Source of the DNA: Paractinoplanes rishiriensis
Lineage (GTDB): Bacteria > Actinomycetota > Actinomycetes > Mycobacteriales > Micromonosporaceae
Direction of reading: 5' to 3'
NCBI RefSeq assembly: GCF_016862375.1
Contig: NZ_BOMV01000048.1
Location: 1-64,000 of the forward strand
Length of the DNA: 64,000 nt
Below, piece after piece: positions 57,501-64,000 of the stretch; position 1 is the stretch's first letter, and each line of letters begins with the position of its first letter. The notes beneath the pieces were generated by a model that saw nothing but the letters and a program-made list of their open reading frames with translations, was not told where the DNA came from and did not search any database. Made by a program: the position numbers and the translations under genes.

Positions 57501-59321
57501 TCAAGAGCACCGCCAGTTCGGCGTGTAAAGATCGTTGGCGATGATCGTGCGGGCCCGGTCCCGGCCGAGGTTCCAGCCGCGCCAGTCGTCCGGATATTCG
57601 TCGAGCCGCAGGCCGACCCGGGTGTAGAGGCAGTCGCGCCGCTCCGGGTCCAGCGCGTCGAAGGCCGGCACCGCGTCCGGCGACAGGTTGCCGAGGTAGA
57701 TCAGGTCGACCGCGCGGTCCTGCCGGATGTTGTGCTCGGCAATCATCCGGTCCGGGTTGGCGGCGGACAATCCGAGCAGGGCCAGCACGCCGGCCGCGAT
57801 AGCCACCCGCGGCAGCCAGGGCGCCCGCAGCTGGATGCCCGCACCGAGCACGAGCAGCAATACCAGGCCGAACCAGCCCTCGCACAGCGCCACCAGGAGA
57901 CGCAGCCGGGTCAGCCCGTACGTGTCGGCGTACAGATCCATTCTTTGCAGTGCCGAGCCGACGATCACCAGGGTCAGTGCGGCCAGCGCGCCGAGCAGCA
58001 CCCGGATCAGCACCCGGTCGGCCGGCCGGTCGCGCGGCGCCCATCGAGCCGCACCGGCCAGCACCACGAGCGTGAGCCCGGTCGCGAAGGAGAGCTGCCA
58101 GAACCCGCCGCGCGCATAGTCCGCGTAGGTGAGCCCGTCGGTCTCCAGCACATGCCGGTTCCCGCCGAACAAAACGGTCAACTGCACAGTCACAAAAGCC
58201 GCGAAGAGCAAAACCAAAAGGCTCAGCGGTACGGCCCATTCGTAGCGGTTGACCCGGCGCCCCGCCGCAGCGTCCAAACCCGACAGGTCGGGCGGAGCGG
58301 CCCGGAGGAACGCGGCCCCACCCAGCGCCAGGACTGTCACCGTGCCGACGAACACCCACCGAACCGCGGTCCCGACGTTGACGTCCGGCACAATCCGCGA
58401 CAGCGCATCCGCAAACGCCGCATCCGCCGAGGCGAACAGCCCGCCGAACACCGTGAGCAACGCCACCGACGTCGCGATGGTGGCCACCACCCGAACATTC
58501 GCCACCGACCCGGCCCGCCCTCGAACCCGCTGTGCCCCGCGCGACAGCCAGGGCATGGCCCGGAATGCAGCAAGTGGCGGCATCGTGTACCCGGCCGCGA
58601 TGCCGCGCAGCGACCGCCCACCCGCCAGCGCGAGCGAGGCGGTGAGGGTAGCGGTGAGCAGGCAGAGCACAAACAGCCATTCCGCCGCCCGAACGGTCCC
58701 CACCCCGAGCAGCACCACAGTGGCAGCGGCCCACCCGAACCGGTCCGCGCTGCCCCCGGCAGCTCCCCGAACCACGAGTGGTGCCGGAACGCCGGCCGCG
58801 GTCCCGGTGTCGAGGGCCTTGGCAACGACCAGCGCAACGGTCCCCGCAACGGCGGTGACCAGCCACCCCACACCGGCCCGGTCCAACGGCAGGCTGACCG
58901 CCGCTACGGCCGCGGCCACTCCGATCGCCACCAGGGTGACCCGGCCGGGCACGCGCGTGGCACCGGGCCAGCGTTTCCCCCACAGCGCGGTAGACGGCCA
59001 GGGCCCATGCAGCGGCGGCAGAGGCGAGGCCTGCGCCCCCACCGCCCCGACCGGCCGCACTGGCGACGTCACCACCGCCGTACCCACCCCACCGACCCGA
59101 TCCGCAGCCGTCACGTTGGTGGCCGAGGCGGCCGATTTCGCCGCAGCACCGTCCCCCCAGCCCGCCACTCCCGCCGACGCGGCGGACATCCGCGGTCCCG
59201 GAACCCCCACCGCTCCACCCGCAGTGCCCGCGCTGGCCATATCCGACTTATCCGGCGCTGGCTGGGCCGAGGGCGGGGGAGAGGGTTGGTGTGACTGCGG
59301 GTCATTCGGCACTTCGGACAC
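57501..59321 (-). CDS. DUF4153/DUF4173 membrane protein
   Basis: 606 residues. A 110-residue Ala/Pro/Gly-rich N-terminus precedes about 12 membrane helices, with FGGLFASADAAFADALSRIVP and NRYEWAVPLSLLVLLFAAFVTVQLTVLFGG characteristic of DUF4153/DUF4173. The C-terminal 90 residues (DPERRDCLYTRV ... DDWRGWNLGR) are extracytoplasmic and contain two cysteines. Role unknown. ATG start. Next gene upstream is the histidine kinase, 70 bp away. Confidence 0.85.
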   Translation of the reverse strand: MSEVPNDPQSHQPSPPPSAQPAPDKSDMASAGTAGGAVGVPGPRMSAASAGVAGWGDGAAAKSAASATNVTAADRVGGVGTAVVTSPVRPVGAVGAQASPLPPLHGPWPSTALWGKRWPGATRVPGRVTLVAIGVAAAVAAVSLPLDRAGVGWLVTAVAGTVALVVAKALDTGTAAGVPAPLVVRGAAGGSADRFGWAAATVVLLGVGTVRAAEWLFVLCLLTATLTASLALAGGRSLRGIAAGYTMPPLAAFRAMPWLSRGAQRVRGRAGSVANVRVVATIATSVALLTVFGGLFASADAAFADALSRIVPDVNVGTAVRWVFVGTVTVLALGGAAFLRAAPPDLSGLDAAAGRRVNRYEWAVPLSLLVLLFAAFVTVQLTVLFGGNRHVLETDGLTYADYARGGFWQLSFATGLTLVVLAGAARWAPRDRPADRVLIRVLLGALAALTLVIVGSALQRMDLYADTYGLTRLRLLVALCEGWFGLVLLLVLGAGIQLRAPWLPRVAIAAGVLALLGLSAANPDRMIAEHNIRQDRAVDLIYLGNLSPDAVPAFDALDPERRDCLYTRVGLRLDEYPDDWRGWNLGRDRARTIIANDLYTPNWRCS

Positions 59322-59391
59322 TTCGGCCTCCGTTTGTGGGCAGGTCTGAGCGGCCCGGGTGGGGGGAACCGGGCGGAAACGGGAAATAGGG

Positions 59392-60402
59392 TCAGGTGGT
59401 CTGGAGCGGTAGGGCTACCTGGATGTGGCAGCCGCCGCGGTCGCGGTCCGGGTCGACCACCGCGATGGTGCCTCGGTGCAGCTGGACCACCCAGCGCGCG
59501 ATGGCCAGCCCCAAGCCGGTGCCGCCGCTGTCGGGGCGTTCGCCGCGGTTGAAGCGTTCGAAGACCCGGTCGCGTTCGGCCGCCGGAATGCCCTCGCCCT
59601 CGTCGGCGACCGCGACCACCAGGTGGTCGTCGCGGCGTTCGGCGCGGACCAGGACCGTGCCGCCCGGCGGGCTGTGCCGGGCCGCGTTGTCGAGCAGGTT
59701 GGCGAAGACCTGGTGCAGCCGCTCGCGGTCGCCGCGCAGCACCACGGCCGCCGCGGAGATCTCGAACTGCACGTCCCGTCCCGACCCGGCCGCATTGACC
59801 TGCGCTTCCCGGACCACCCCGTCCAGGAAATCAGGGACATTGATGGGCGTACGGGTGAGCGGCACCACCCCGGCATCCAGGCGGGACAGGTCGAGCAGCT
59901 CGGTGACCAGGCGGCCGAGCCGTTCGGTCTGGGTCAGCGCCGTCTGCATCGTTTCGGGTTCGGCGTGGGCCACCCCGTCGACGATGTTCTCCAGCAGACC
60001 CTGGAGCGCCGTGATCGGCGTACGCAACTCATGCGAGACATTGGCAATCAGCTCGCGCCGCTGCCGATCCGCGGCCGCGAGGTCGGCGGCCATCTGGTTG
60101 AACGCCTCGGCGAGCTGGCCCACCTCGTCGCGGGAGGTGGCGCGCACCCGGCGGGTGTAGTCGCCCTGCGCCATGGACCGGGCCGCGGTGGTCATCTCGC
60201 GCAGCGGGGAGGTCAGGCCGTGCGCCAGGAACTGGAGCGTGACGAGCGCGACGACGATGGCGGTGACCGAGGTCCAGAACGGGAACCAGCCCAGCCACAG
60301 CGAGAACCAGGTCATGCCGGCCGCACCGGCCCCGATCAGGATCATGCCGATCTTGATCTTGATGGACCGGACCGGGTCGAGGGGCCGGGGCAGGCGGATC
60401 AC
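59392..60402 (-). CDS. sensor histidine kinase of an OmpR-type pair
   Basis: 336 residues: two close N-terminal membrane helices (17-38, 40-60) with almost no extracytoplasmic loop, a HAMP domain (60-112), HisKA (NVSHELRTPITALQG, His124) and HATPase_c (NLLDNAARHSP, DEGEGIP, GTGLGLAIARWV). The lack of an external domain suggests it senses inside the membrane. The GTG overlaps the stop of its response regulator, so the two are translationally coupled. Confidence 0.94.
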   Translation of the reverse strand: MIRLPRPLDPVRSIKIKIGMILIGAGAAGMTWFSLWLGWFPFWTSVTAIVVALVTLQFLAHGLTSPLREMTTAARSMAQGDYTRRVRATSRDEVGQLAEAFNQMAADLAAADRQRRELIANVSHELRTPITALQGLLENIVDGVAHAEPETMQTALTQTERLGRLVTELLDLSRLDAGVVPLTRTPINVPDFLDGVVREAQVNAAGSGRDVQFEISAAAVVLRGDRERLHQVFANLLDNAARHSPPGGTVLVRAERRDDHLVVAVADEGEGIPAAERDRVFERFNRGERPDSGGTGLGLAIARWVVQLHRGTIAVVDPDRDRGGCHIQVALPLQTT

Positions 60403-61088
60403 TTCTCCACCTCCAGTGCGTAGCCGACGCCATGCACCGTACGAATCAGATCGGAACCCAGCTTGCGCCGGAGTCCCTTGATGTGGCTATCCACCGTGCG
60501 GGTACCCGACGCGTCGGCCCATCCCCACACGTCGGCCAGCAGCCTCTCGCGCGGCAGCACCGTGCGCGGATGCGCCGCCAGATGCACCAGCAGGTCGAAC
60601 TCGGTCGGTGTCAGGTGCGCCTCCACGCCGGCGCGCAGTACCCGGCGTTCGGCCTGATTGATCTCCAGGTCCCCGAACCGCAAGGTGGGCGGCCCCGCCG
60701 GCACCGGCGTGCTCTTGGCCGCGCGGCGCAGCAGCGCGTGCACCCGGGCCGCCAGTTCCCGCATCGAGAACGGCTTGACCATGTAGTCGTCCGCACCCAC
60801 CGCGAGCCCCACCAACAGATCTGTCTCGTCGTCGCGCGCGGTCAGCATGAGGATCGGCACCGGCCGCTCCGCCTGGATCCGCCGGCACACCTCGAGCCCG
60901 TCGAACCCCGGCAGCATCACGTCGAGCACCATGGCGTCCGGCGGGTTGCTCCGGGCCGCCGCCACCGCCGCCGGCCCGTCCGCCGCCACCTGCACGGCAA
61001 ACCCTTCGGCCCGCAGCCGCGCCGCCACCGCATCCGCAATGGTCCGCTCGTCCTCAACCACGAGAACCCGCCGCTGCGCTGCCTCCAC
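60399..61088 (-). CDS. OmpR-family response regulator
   Basis: 229 residues: receiver domain (VVEDE acidic pocket, phosphoacceptor Asp56 in VLDVMLPG, Lys in VKPFS) and a winged-helix output domain (LTPTEFDLLVHLAAHP, VDSHIKGLRRKLG). ATG start. Cognate kinase overlaps downstream. No target gene adjoins except the DUF4153 gene behind the kinase. Confidence 0.95.
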   Translation of the reverse strand: MEAAQRRVLVVEDERTIADAVAARLRAEGFAVQVAADGPAAVAAARSNPPDAMVLDVMLPGFDGLEVCRRIQAERPVPILMLTARDDETDLLVGLAVGADDYMVKPFSMRELAARVHALLRRAAKSTPVPAGPPTLRFGDLEINQAERRVLRAGVEAHLTPTEFDLLVHLAAHPRTVLPRERLLADVWGWADASGTRTVDSHIKGLRRKLGSDLIRTVHGVGYALEVEK

Positions 61089-61523
61089 CCGACACCTCCC
61101 CGCCGCATCTAACCGAGCGCCCGCAAGTCGCCGATGCGCCCCCGTGGCCCACCGACCCGGGCAGCAGCCTATTGATCACCGGTGCAGGCACGGCGCGCAG
61201 TTTGTGAACAACCTGTGGAGGATGACCCACCAAATCTTGCCCCCGACACCCCCGGCGCGGCTCCCGGCATGCGGTGGCGGTGTCCGGCGGCAGGACAAGA
61301 GACGCGCCGCTCGTGGAGCGCGCCCGCGGCGATCACCGCGCATAACCCACGCGAACGGACAATGGCCGTCTTGCCGGGTAGTTGGCATCGCGACGCCACC
61401 GCACCATGGAGAAGACTCGCTCGAACCCGAGCTCTTGGCGAGGGCGGTGGGGTCGGGGCCGGGAAGGGTTGCCTGTGGATAAGTCTGTGGAGAAGCGGGT
61501 TTGGCTGTGGATGAGCGTGTGGA
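61089..61523. other. intergenic region with DnaA-box-like motifs
   Basis: 435 bp between the response regulator and the LytTR gene stop. No credible reading frame. Contains TGTGGAGGA at 61214-61222 and, near its right end, the four-box cluster at 61474-61526. Otherwise G+C-rich and without obvious structure. Confidence 0.6.
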
Positions 61524-61526
61524 TTA
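61474..61526. promoter_or_regulatory. cluster of four DnaA-box-like 9-mers
   Basis: Same orientation: TGTGGATAA (61474-61482, reverse complement of the classic TTATCCACA), TGTGGAGAA (61486-61494), TGTGGATGA (61506-61514) and TGTGGATTA (61518-61526). Start-to-start distances are 12, 20 and 12. The last box includes the LytTR stop codon. Confidence 0.6.
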
Positions 61527-62267
61527 GCGGGTCCAGTCGTTCTTGGCGGCCCTGATCAGCTTGTCTTTCAGCTCTCGGGTGTGGCGGCGGCTCACCGGGA
61601 GTTCGACGCCGTCGACGCCTACCACGTAACCCGAGTTGGTCAGGCGCAGCTCGGCTATCAGGCGCAACTGGACCAGGTAGGAGCGGTGGATGCGGACGAA
61701 ACCGGCATCGGCCCAGCGCTCCGCGAGCGTCGCCAGCGAGACCCGCACCAGGTGTGAGGCGTCCGAGGTGTGCAGGCGGGCGTAGTCGCCCTGGGCCTCC
61801 ACCCAGCGGACGGCCGACCGGGGCAGCATCCGGGTGGTGCCGGCCAGCTCGACCGGGATCGTCGGCTCCTCGGCGGGCACGGCAGGAGTGGCCACGGGGG
61901 CCAGACGCACCCCGGCGACCCGGCGCAGCGACTCGCCCAGGCGTTCGGCGCGCACCGGCTTGCGGACGTAGTCGGTCACGCCCAGGTCGAAAGCGTCCAC
62001 GGCGCCGTCGTCGTACGCGGTGACGAAAACGATCGCCGGCGGTCGCGCGAAGCGGCGCAGGATGCGGGCCAGCTCCATGCCGTCCAGGCCGGGCATGCGG
62101 ATGTCCAGGAAGACCGCGTCGACCTCGGTGTCGCGCAGCACGCGCAGCGCCTCGGTGGCGTCGCCGGCGCGGTGCACGTGTGCGACCCGCCCGTCCGCGT
62201 TCAGCAGATAGGCCAACTCGTCCAGGGCGGGCGGCTCGTCGTCGACGGCCAGGACCACCAGGCTCAT
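61524..62267 (-). CDS. LytTR-type response regulator
   Basis: 247 residues: receiver domain (VDDEPPALDELAYLL, phosphoacceptor Asp55 in FLDIRMPG, TAYDDGAVDAF, KPVR) and a LytTR DNA-binding domain (RWVEAQGDYARLHT, FVRIHRSYLV, LPVSRRHTRELKDKL). Members regulate wall, virulence or carbon-uptake genes in other bacteria. Coupled to the sensor gene by ATGA overlap. ATG start. Confidence 0.95.
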   Translation of the reverse strand: MSLVVLAVDDEPPALDELAYLLNADGRVAHVHRAGDATEALRVLRDTEVDAVFLDIRMPGLDGMELARILRRFARPPAIVFVTAYDDGAVDAFDLGVTDYVRKPVRAERLGESLRRVAGVRLAPVATPAVPAEEPTIPVELAGTTRMLPRSAVRWVEAQGDYARLHTSDASHLVRVSLATLAERWADAGFVRIHRSYLVQLRLIAELRLTNSGYVVGVDGVELPVSRRHTRELKDKLIRAAKNDWTR

Positions 62268-63502
62268 GCCCGTACCCCGGGATGGAATTTCGGCACCCGC
62301 ATGCTCACCTTCGTACCCGCGCCGGGCGCCGTCTCCACGACGAGCCCGAAATGGTCGCCGAAGACCGAACGCAACCGCTCATCCACATTTGTCAGGCCGA
62401 CATGCTGGCCGTCGTCGGTCTCCGGAAGCCCGGGGGCGAAGACCGCCGGATCCATCCCGACGCCGTCGTCCTCGACCGTGATGTGACACTCCGCGCCCGC
62501 GTCACGGGCTTCGATGCTCACCATACCGACGCCCGGCTTACGGGACAGTCCGTGCCGCACCGCGTTCTCGACCAGGGGTTGCAGGCACAGGAACGGCAGG
62601 CCGACCGGCAGCACCTCGGGCGCGATCTGCAGCCGGACCTGGAGCCGGTCGCCGAAGCGGGCCCGCTCGATGGTCAGGTACCGGTCGATCGAGCGCAGTT
62701 CCTCGGCCAGCGTGGTGAAGTCGCCGTGCGCCCGGAACGAGTAGCGGGTGAACTCGGCGAACTCCAGGATGAGCTCGCGCGCCCGCTCCGGGTCGGTACG
62801 CACGAACGACGCGATCGCGGTCAGCGCGTTGTAGATGAAGTGCGGGCTGATCTGTGCCCGCAGCGCCCGCACCTCGGCCCGGGCCAGCCGCTCCCGGGAC
62901 GAGTCCAGCTCGGCCAGCGCGATCTGTGAGCCCGCCCAGCGCGCCGCCTCGGCGGTCGCCTGCACCAGGCCGGGCGCCGGCTGGTCGTCGGCCACCGCCA
63001 CCAGCGCCGCCGCGGCCCGGCCGTCGGGGCCGGACATCGGCGCCACCACGGCACCCCGGACCGCGCAGTCCACCCGGTCGCAGGGCAGGTCGGCGGGGGT
63101 CAGCACGACCGTCCGGTGGGTGCTGAGCGCGCGCTGGCAGGCGGCCGTGAACTGGTCGCCGTGGTGGCTGCCCCGGCCGTCGAAGGCCAGGCAGGTGTCC
63201 TCGTCGACGATCGTGAGGCCGACCGCGCCGACCAGCGCCCGCAGATGGCGTACGGCCTTGCCCGCACTGGCCTGGGTGAGCCCGGAGCGCAGCGGTTCGG
63301 CGGCCAGCGCGGCCGTGTGCAGCACGTCGTACGTGGCCCGCTGCATCGCCGTGGCGATGCCCCGCCGAGCCCGCAGCCGGAGCACCGCAACCACCGCGGC
63401 GGCGACGCCGGCGAGGACGGCGATCACCGCCAACACGCTTCCGACCTGACTCGCCACGCAGCAGATATTGGCGCGTGAGGCGGGTCGCGTCCAGTCGTCC
63501 AT
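62264..63502 (-). CDS. LytS-like sensor histidine kinase
   Basis: About 412 residues: one N-terminal membrane helix (VLAVIAVLAGVAAAVVAVL), a GAF-like region (about 90-210) with an ACQRALSTHRTVVL segment, a His_kinase domain (LRAQISPHFIYNALTAIASFV, with the phosphorylated His) and HATPase (PLVENAVRHGLS, VEDDGVGMD). ATG 63502 gives 412 residues; GTG 63457 is an alternative close to the helix. Partner of the LytTR regulator. Divergent from the PET-hydrolase-like gene, 140 bp apart. Confidence 0.9.
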   Translation of the reverse strand: MDDWTRPASRANICCVASQVGSVLAVIAVLAGVAAAVVAVLRLRARRGIATAMQRATYDVLHTAALAAEPLRSGLTQASAGKAVRHLRALVGAVGLTIVDEDTCLAFDGRGSHHGDQFTAACQRALSTHRTVVLTPADLPCDRVDCAVRGAVVAPMSGPDGRAAAALVAVADDQPAPGLVQATAEAARWAGSQIALAELDSSRERLARAEVRALRAQISPHFIYNALTAIASFVRTDPERARELILEFAEFTRYSFRAHGDFTTLAEELRSIDRYLTIERARFGDRLQVRLQIAPEVLPVGLPFLCLQPLVENAVRHGLSRKPGVGMVSIEARDAGAECHITVEDDGVGMDPAVFAPGLPETDDGQHVGLTNVDERLRSVFGDHFGLVVETAPGAGTKVSMRVPKFHPGVRA

Positions 63503-63549
63503 ACCTTGTTGGCAGGTAGCCAATTGGTATTACCGCGCAGTAACAAGGT
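63503..63549. promoter_or_regulatory. inverted repeat between lytS-like and cutinase-like genes
   Basis: ACCTTGTT (63503-63510) and AACAAGGT (63542-63549) form a perfect 8-bp inverted repeat with a 31-base spacer that contains CCAATTGG (63520-63527). It sits in the AT-richer gap of two divergent genes. A binding site or long hairpin; nothing else decides. Confidence 0.4.
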
Positions 63550-63642
63550 CATCAATAATTCATGAAGTTCAATTTTGTCCGCGCGGGCCTCACCCACCGT
63601 TGCGGACTCCGGTTCACACACCCACACCCCTGGGGAGTGCCC

Positions 63643-64000
63643 ATGTCCGTTTCCACCACATTCCGGAGAGCCTTCGTCTCCCTGCTCGCCGTCGCCGCCC
63701 TCACCCTCGGGTCGGTCGCGTCGGCACCGGCGGCCCTCGCCGCGGCCAACCCGTACGAGCGCGGCCCCGCGCCCACCACCGCCAGCATCGAAGCGTCCCG
63801 CGGATCCTTCGCCATCGCCCAGGTCACCGTCGCCCGGTCCAGCGTGAGCGGATTCGGCGGCGGCACGATCTACTACCCCACCAGCACCGCCTACGGCACC
63901 TGGGGCGCGGTCGCCATCTCGCCCGGGTTCACCTCGTCGCAGTCCGCCGTCTCGTGGCTGGGCCCGCGCCTCGCCTCACAGGGCTTCGTCGTCATCACGA
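63643..64000 (+). CDS. cutinase/PET-hydrolase-like secreted enzyme (partial)
   Basis: First 119 residues only; the gene runs off the window. A signal peptide (FRRAFVSLLAVAALTLGS, then ALAAANPYE) is followed by NPYERGPAPTTASIEASRG, GFGGGTIYYPTST and GAVAISPGFTSSQSAVSWLG, which closely follow actinobacterial polyester hydrolases such as Thermobifida cutinases. FTSSQSA is where the oxyanion-hole aromatic and surroundings lie; the catalytic Ser, Asp and His are beyond the edge. GGGGAG lies six bases before the ATG. Likely esterase on polyester or triglyceride. Confidence 0.85.
   Translation, partial: MSVSTTFRRAFVSLLAVAALTLGSVASAPAALAAANPYERGPAPTTASIEASRGSFAIAQVTVARSSVSGFGGGTIYYPTSTAYGTWGAVAISPGFTSSQSAVSWLGPRLASQGFVVIT

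Noticed and set aside
57498..59294. 598-residue frame opposite the DUF4153 gene
   Set aside because: Arg/Pro/Gln-rich shadow without recognisable motif.
61182..61514. 110-residue frame in the DnaA-box region
   Set aside because: No ribosome binding site; its end is made of the 9-mer repeats.

Overview
The window is about 72% G+C, with dense, often overlapping genes, GTG/TTG starts and GTGA/ATGA stop-start overlaps. It carries actinobacterial marker families: a Bpa-type proteasome activator ending in GQYL, an LppU-like protein, DUF4192, DUF5926, DUF6457 and YbjN/CesT-type chaperone genes. It looks like a chromosomal segment of a filamentous actinomycete, most likely Micromonosporaceae (Actinoplanes-like). 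The genus is inference. I saw no rRNA, tRNA, CRISPR array, transposase, integrase or phage gene.

Layout. 0-4.7 kb: a 22-bp tandem repeat at the edge, a zinc-ribbon protein, a GT87-like membrane protein and a GGDEF-EAL c-di-GMP enzyme. 5.1-7.7 kb: molybdenum cofactor operon moaC-mogA-moeA-moaE behind a 10-bp inverted repeat. 7.7-16 kb: GT87-like protein, DoxX, AAA ATPase, LppU-like protein, prepilin peptidase, and a large fusion of an Endonuclease Q-like PHP domain to a UvrD helicase. 15.7-18.3 kb: moaA-moaD and a metallophosphoesterase. 18.4-20.1 kb: a methyltransferase in a repeat-rich stretch (dispersed 95-100 bp repeats, G-rich 7-mers, 14-mers, paired hairpins). 20-31 kb: fructosamine kinase, GNAT, DUF4192, PhoD, fdhD, mobA, a chaperone-like protein, a beta-propeller lipoprotein, Lrp/DDAH and bpa. 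31-40 kb: two HAD phosphatases, serS, OsmC, a zincin, AIM24, pheA and small regulatory or lipoprotein genes. 40-46.7 kb: arginine deiminase, GH16-like protein, DUF5926, histidine kinase, GDPD, rhodanese and LCP protein. 46.8-57.5 kb: two DUF485-type/sodium-solute-symporter pairs flanking a GntR/UTRA-flavin reductase operon, a VOC protein, a large non-coding stretch and an ABC exporter. 57.5-64 kb: DUF4153 membrane protein, an OmpR-type two-component pair, a LytTR/LytS pair, and the start of a secreted PET-hydrolase/cutinase-like enzyme cut by the window edge.

How the genes work together. Molybdenum cofactor synthesis is almost complete but split over three loci (5.1-7.7, 17.0-18.3 and 24.3-26.1 kb); the E1-like MoeB is not in the window. 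Arginine-type substrates are handled by two deiminase-fold enzymes (DDAH family with a divergent Lrp regulator, and ArcA). The two-component systems and the GGDEF-EAL protein give signalling capacity without obvious linked targets. The least ordinary material is the EndoQ-UvrD fusion, the dispersed repeat family whose reading frame is kept in three copies, the paired hairpins near 19.7 kb, the UTRA-only gene with a 17-bp palindrome, and a run of DnaA-box-like 9-mers near 61.5 kb.
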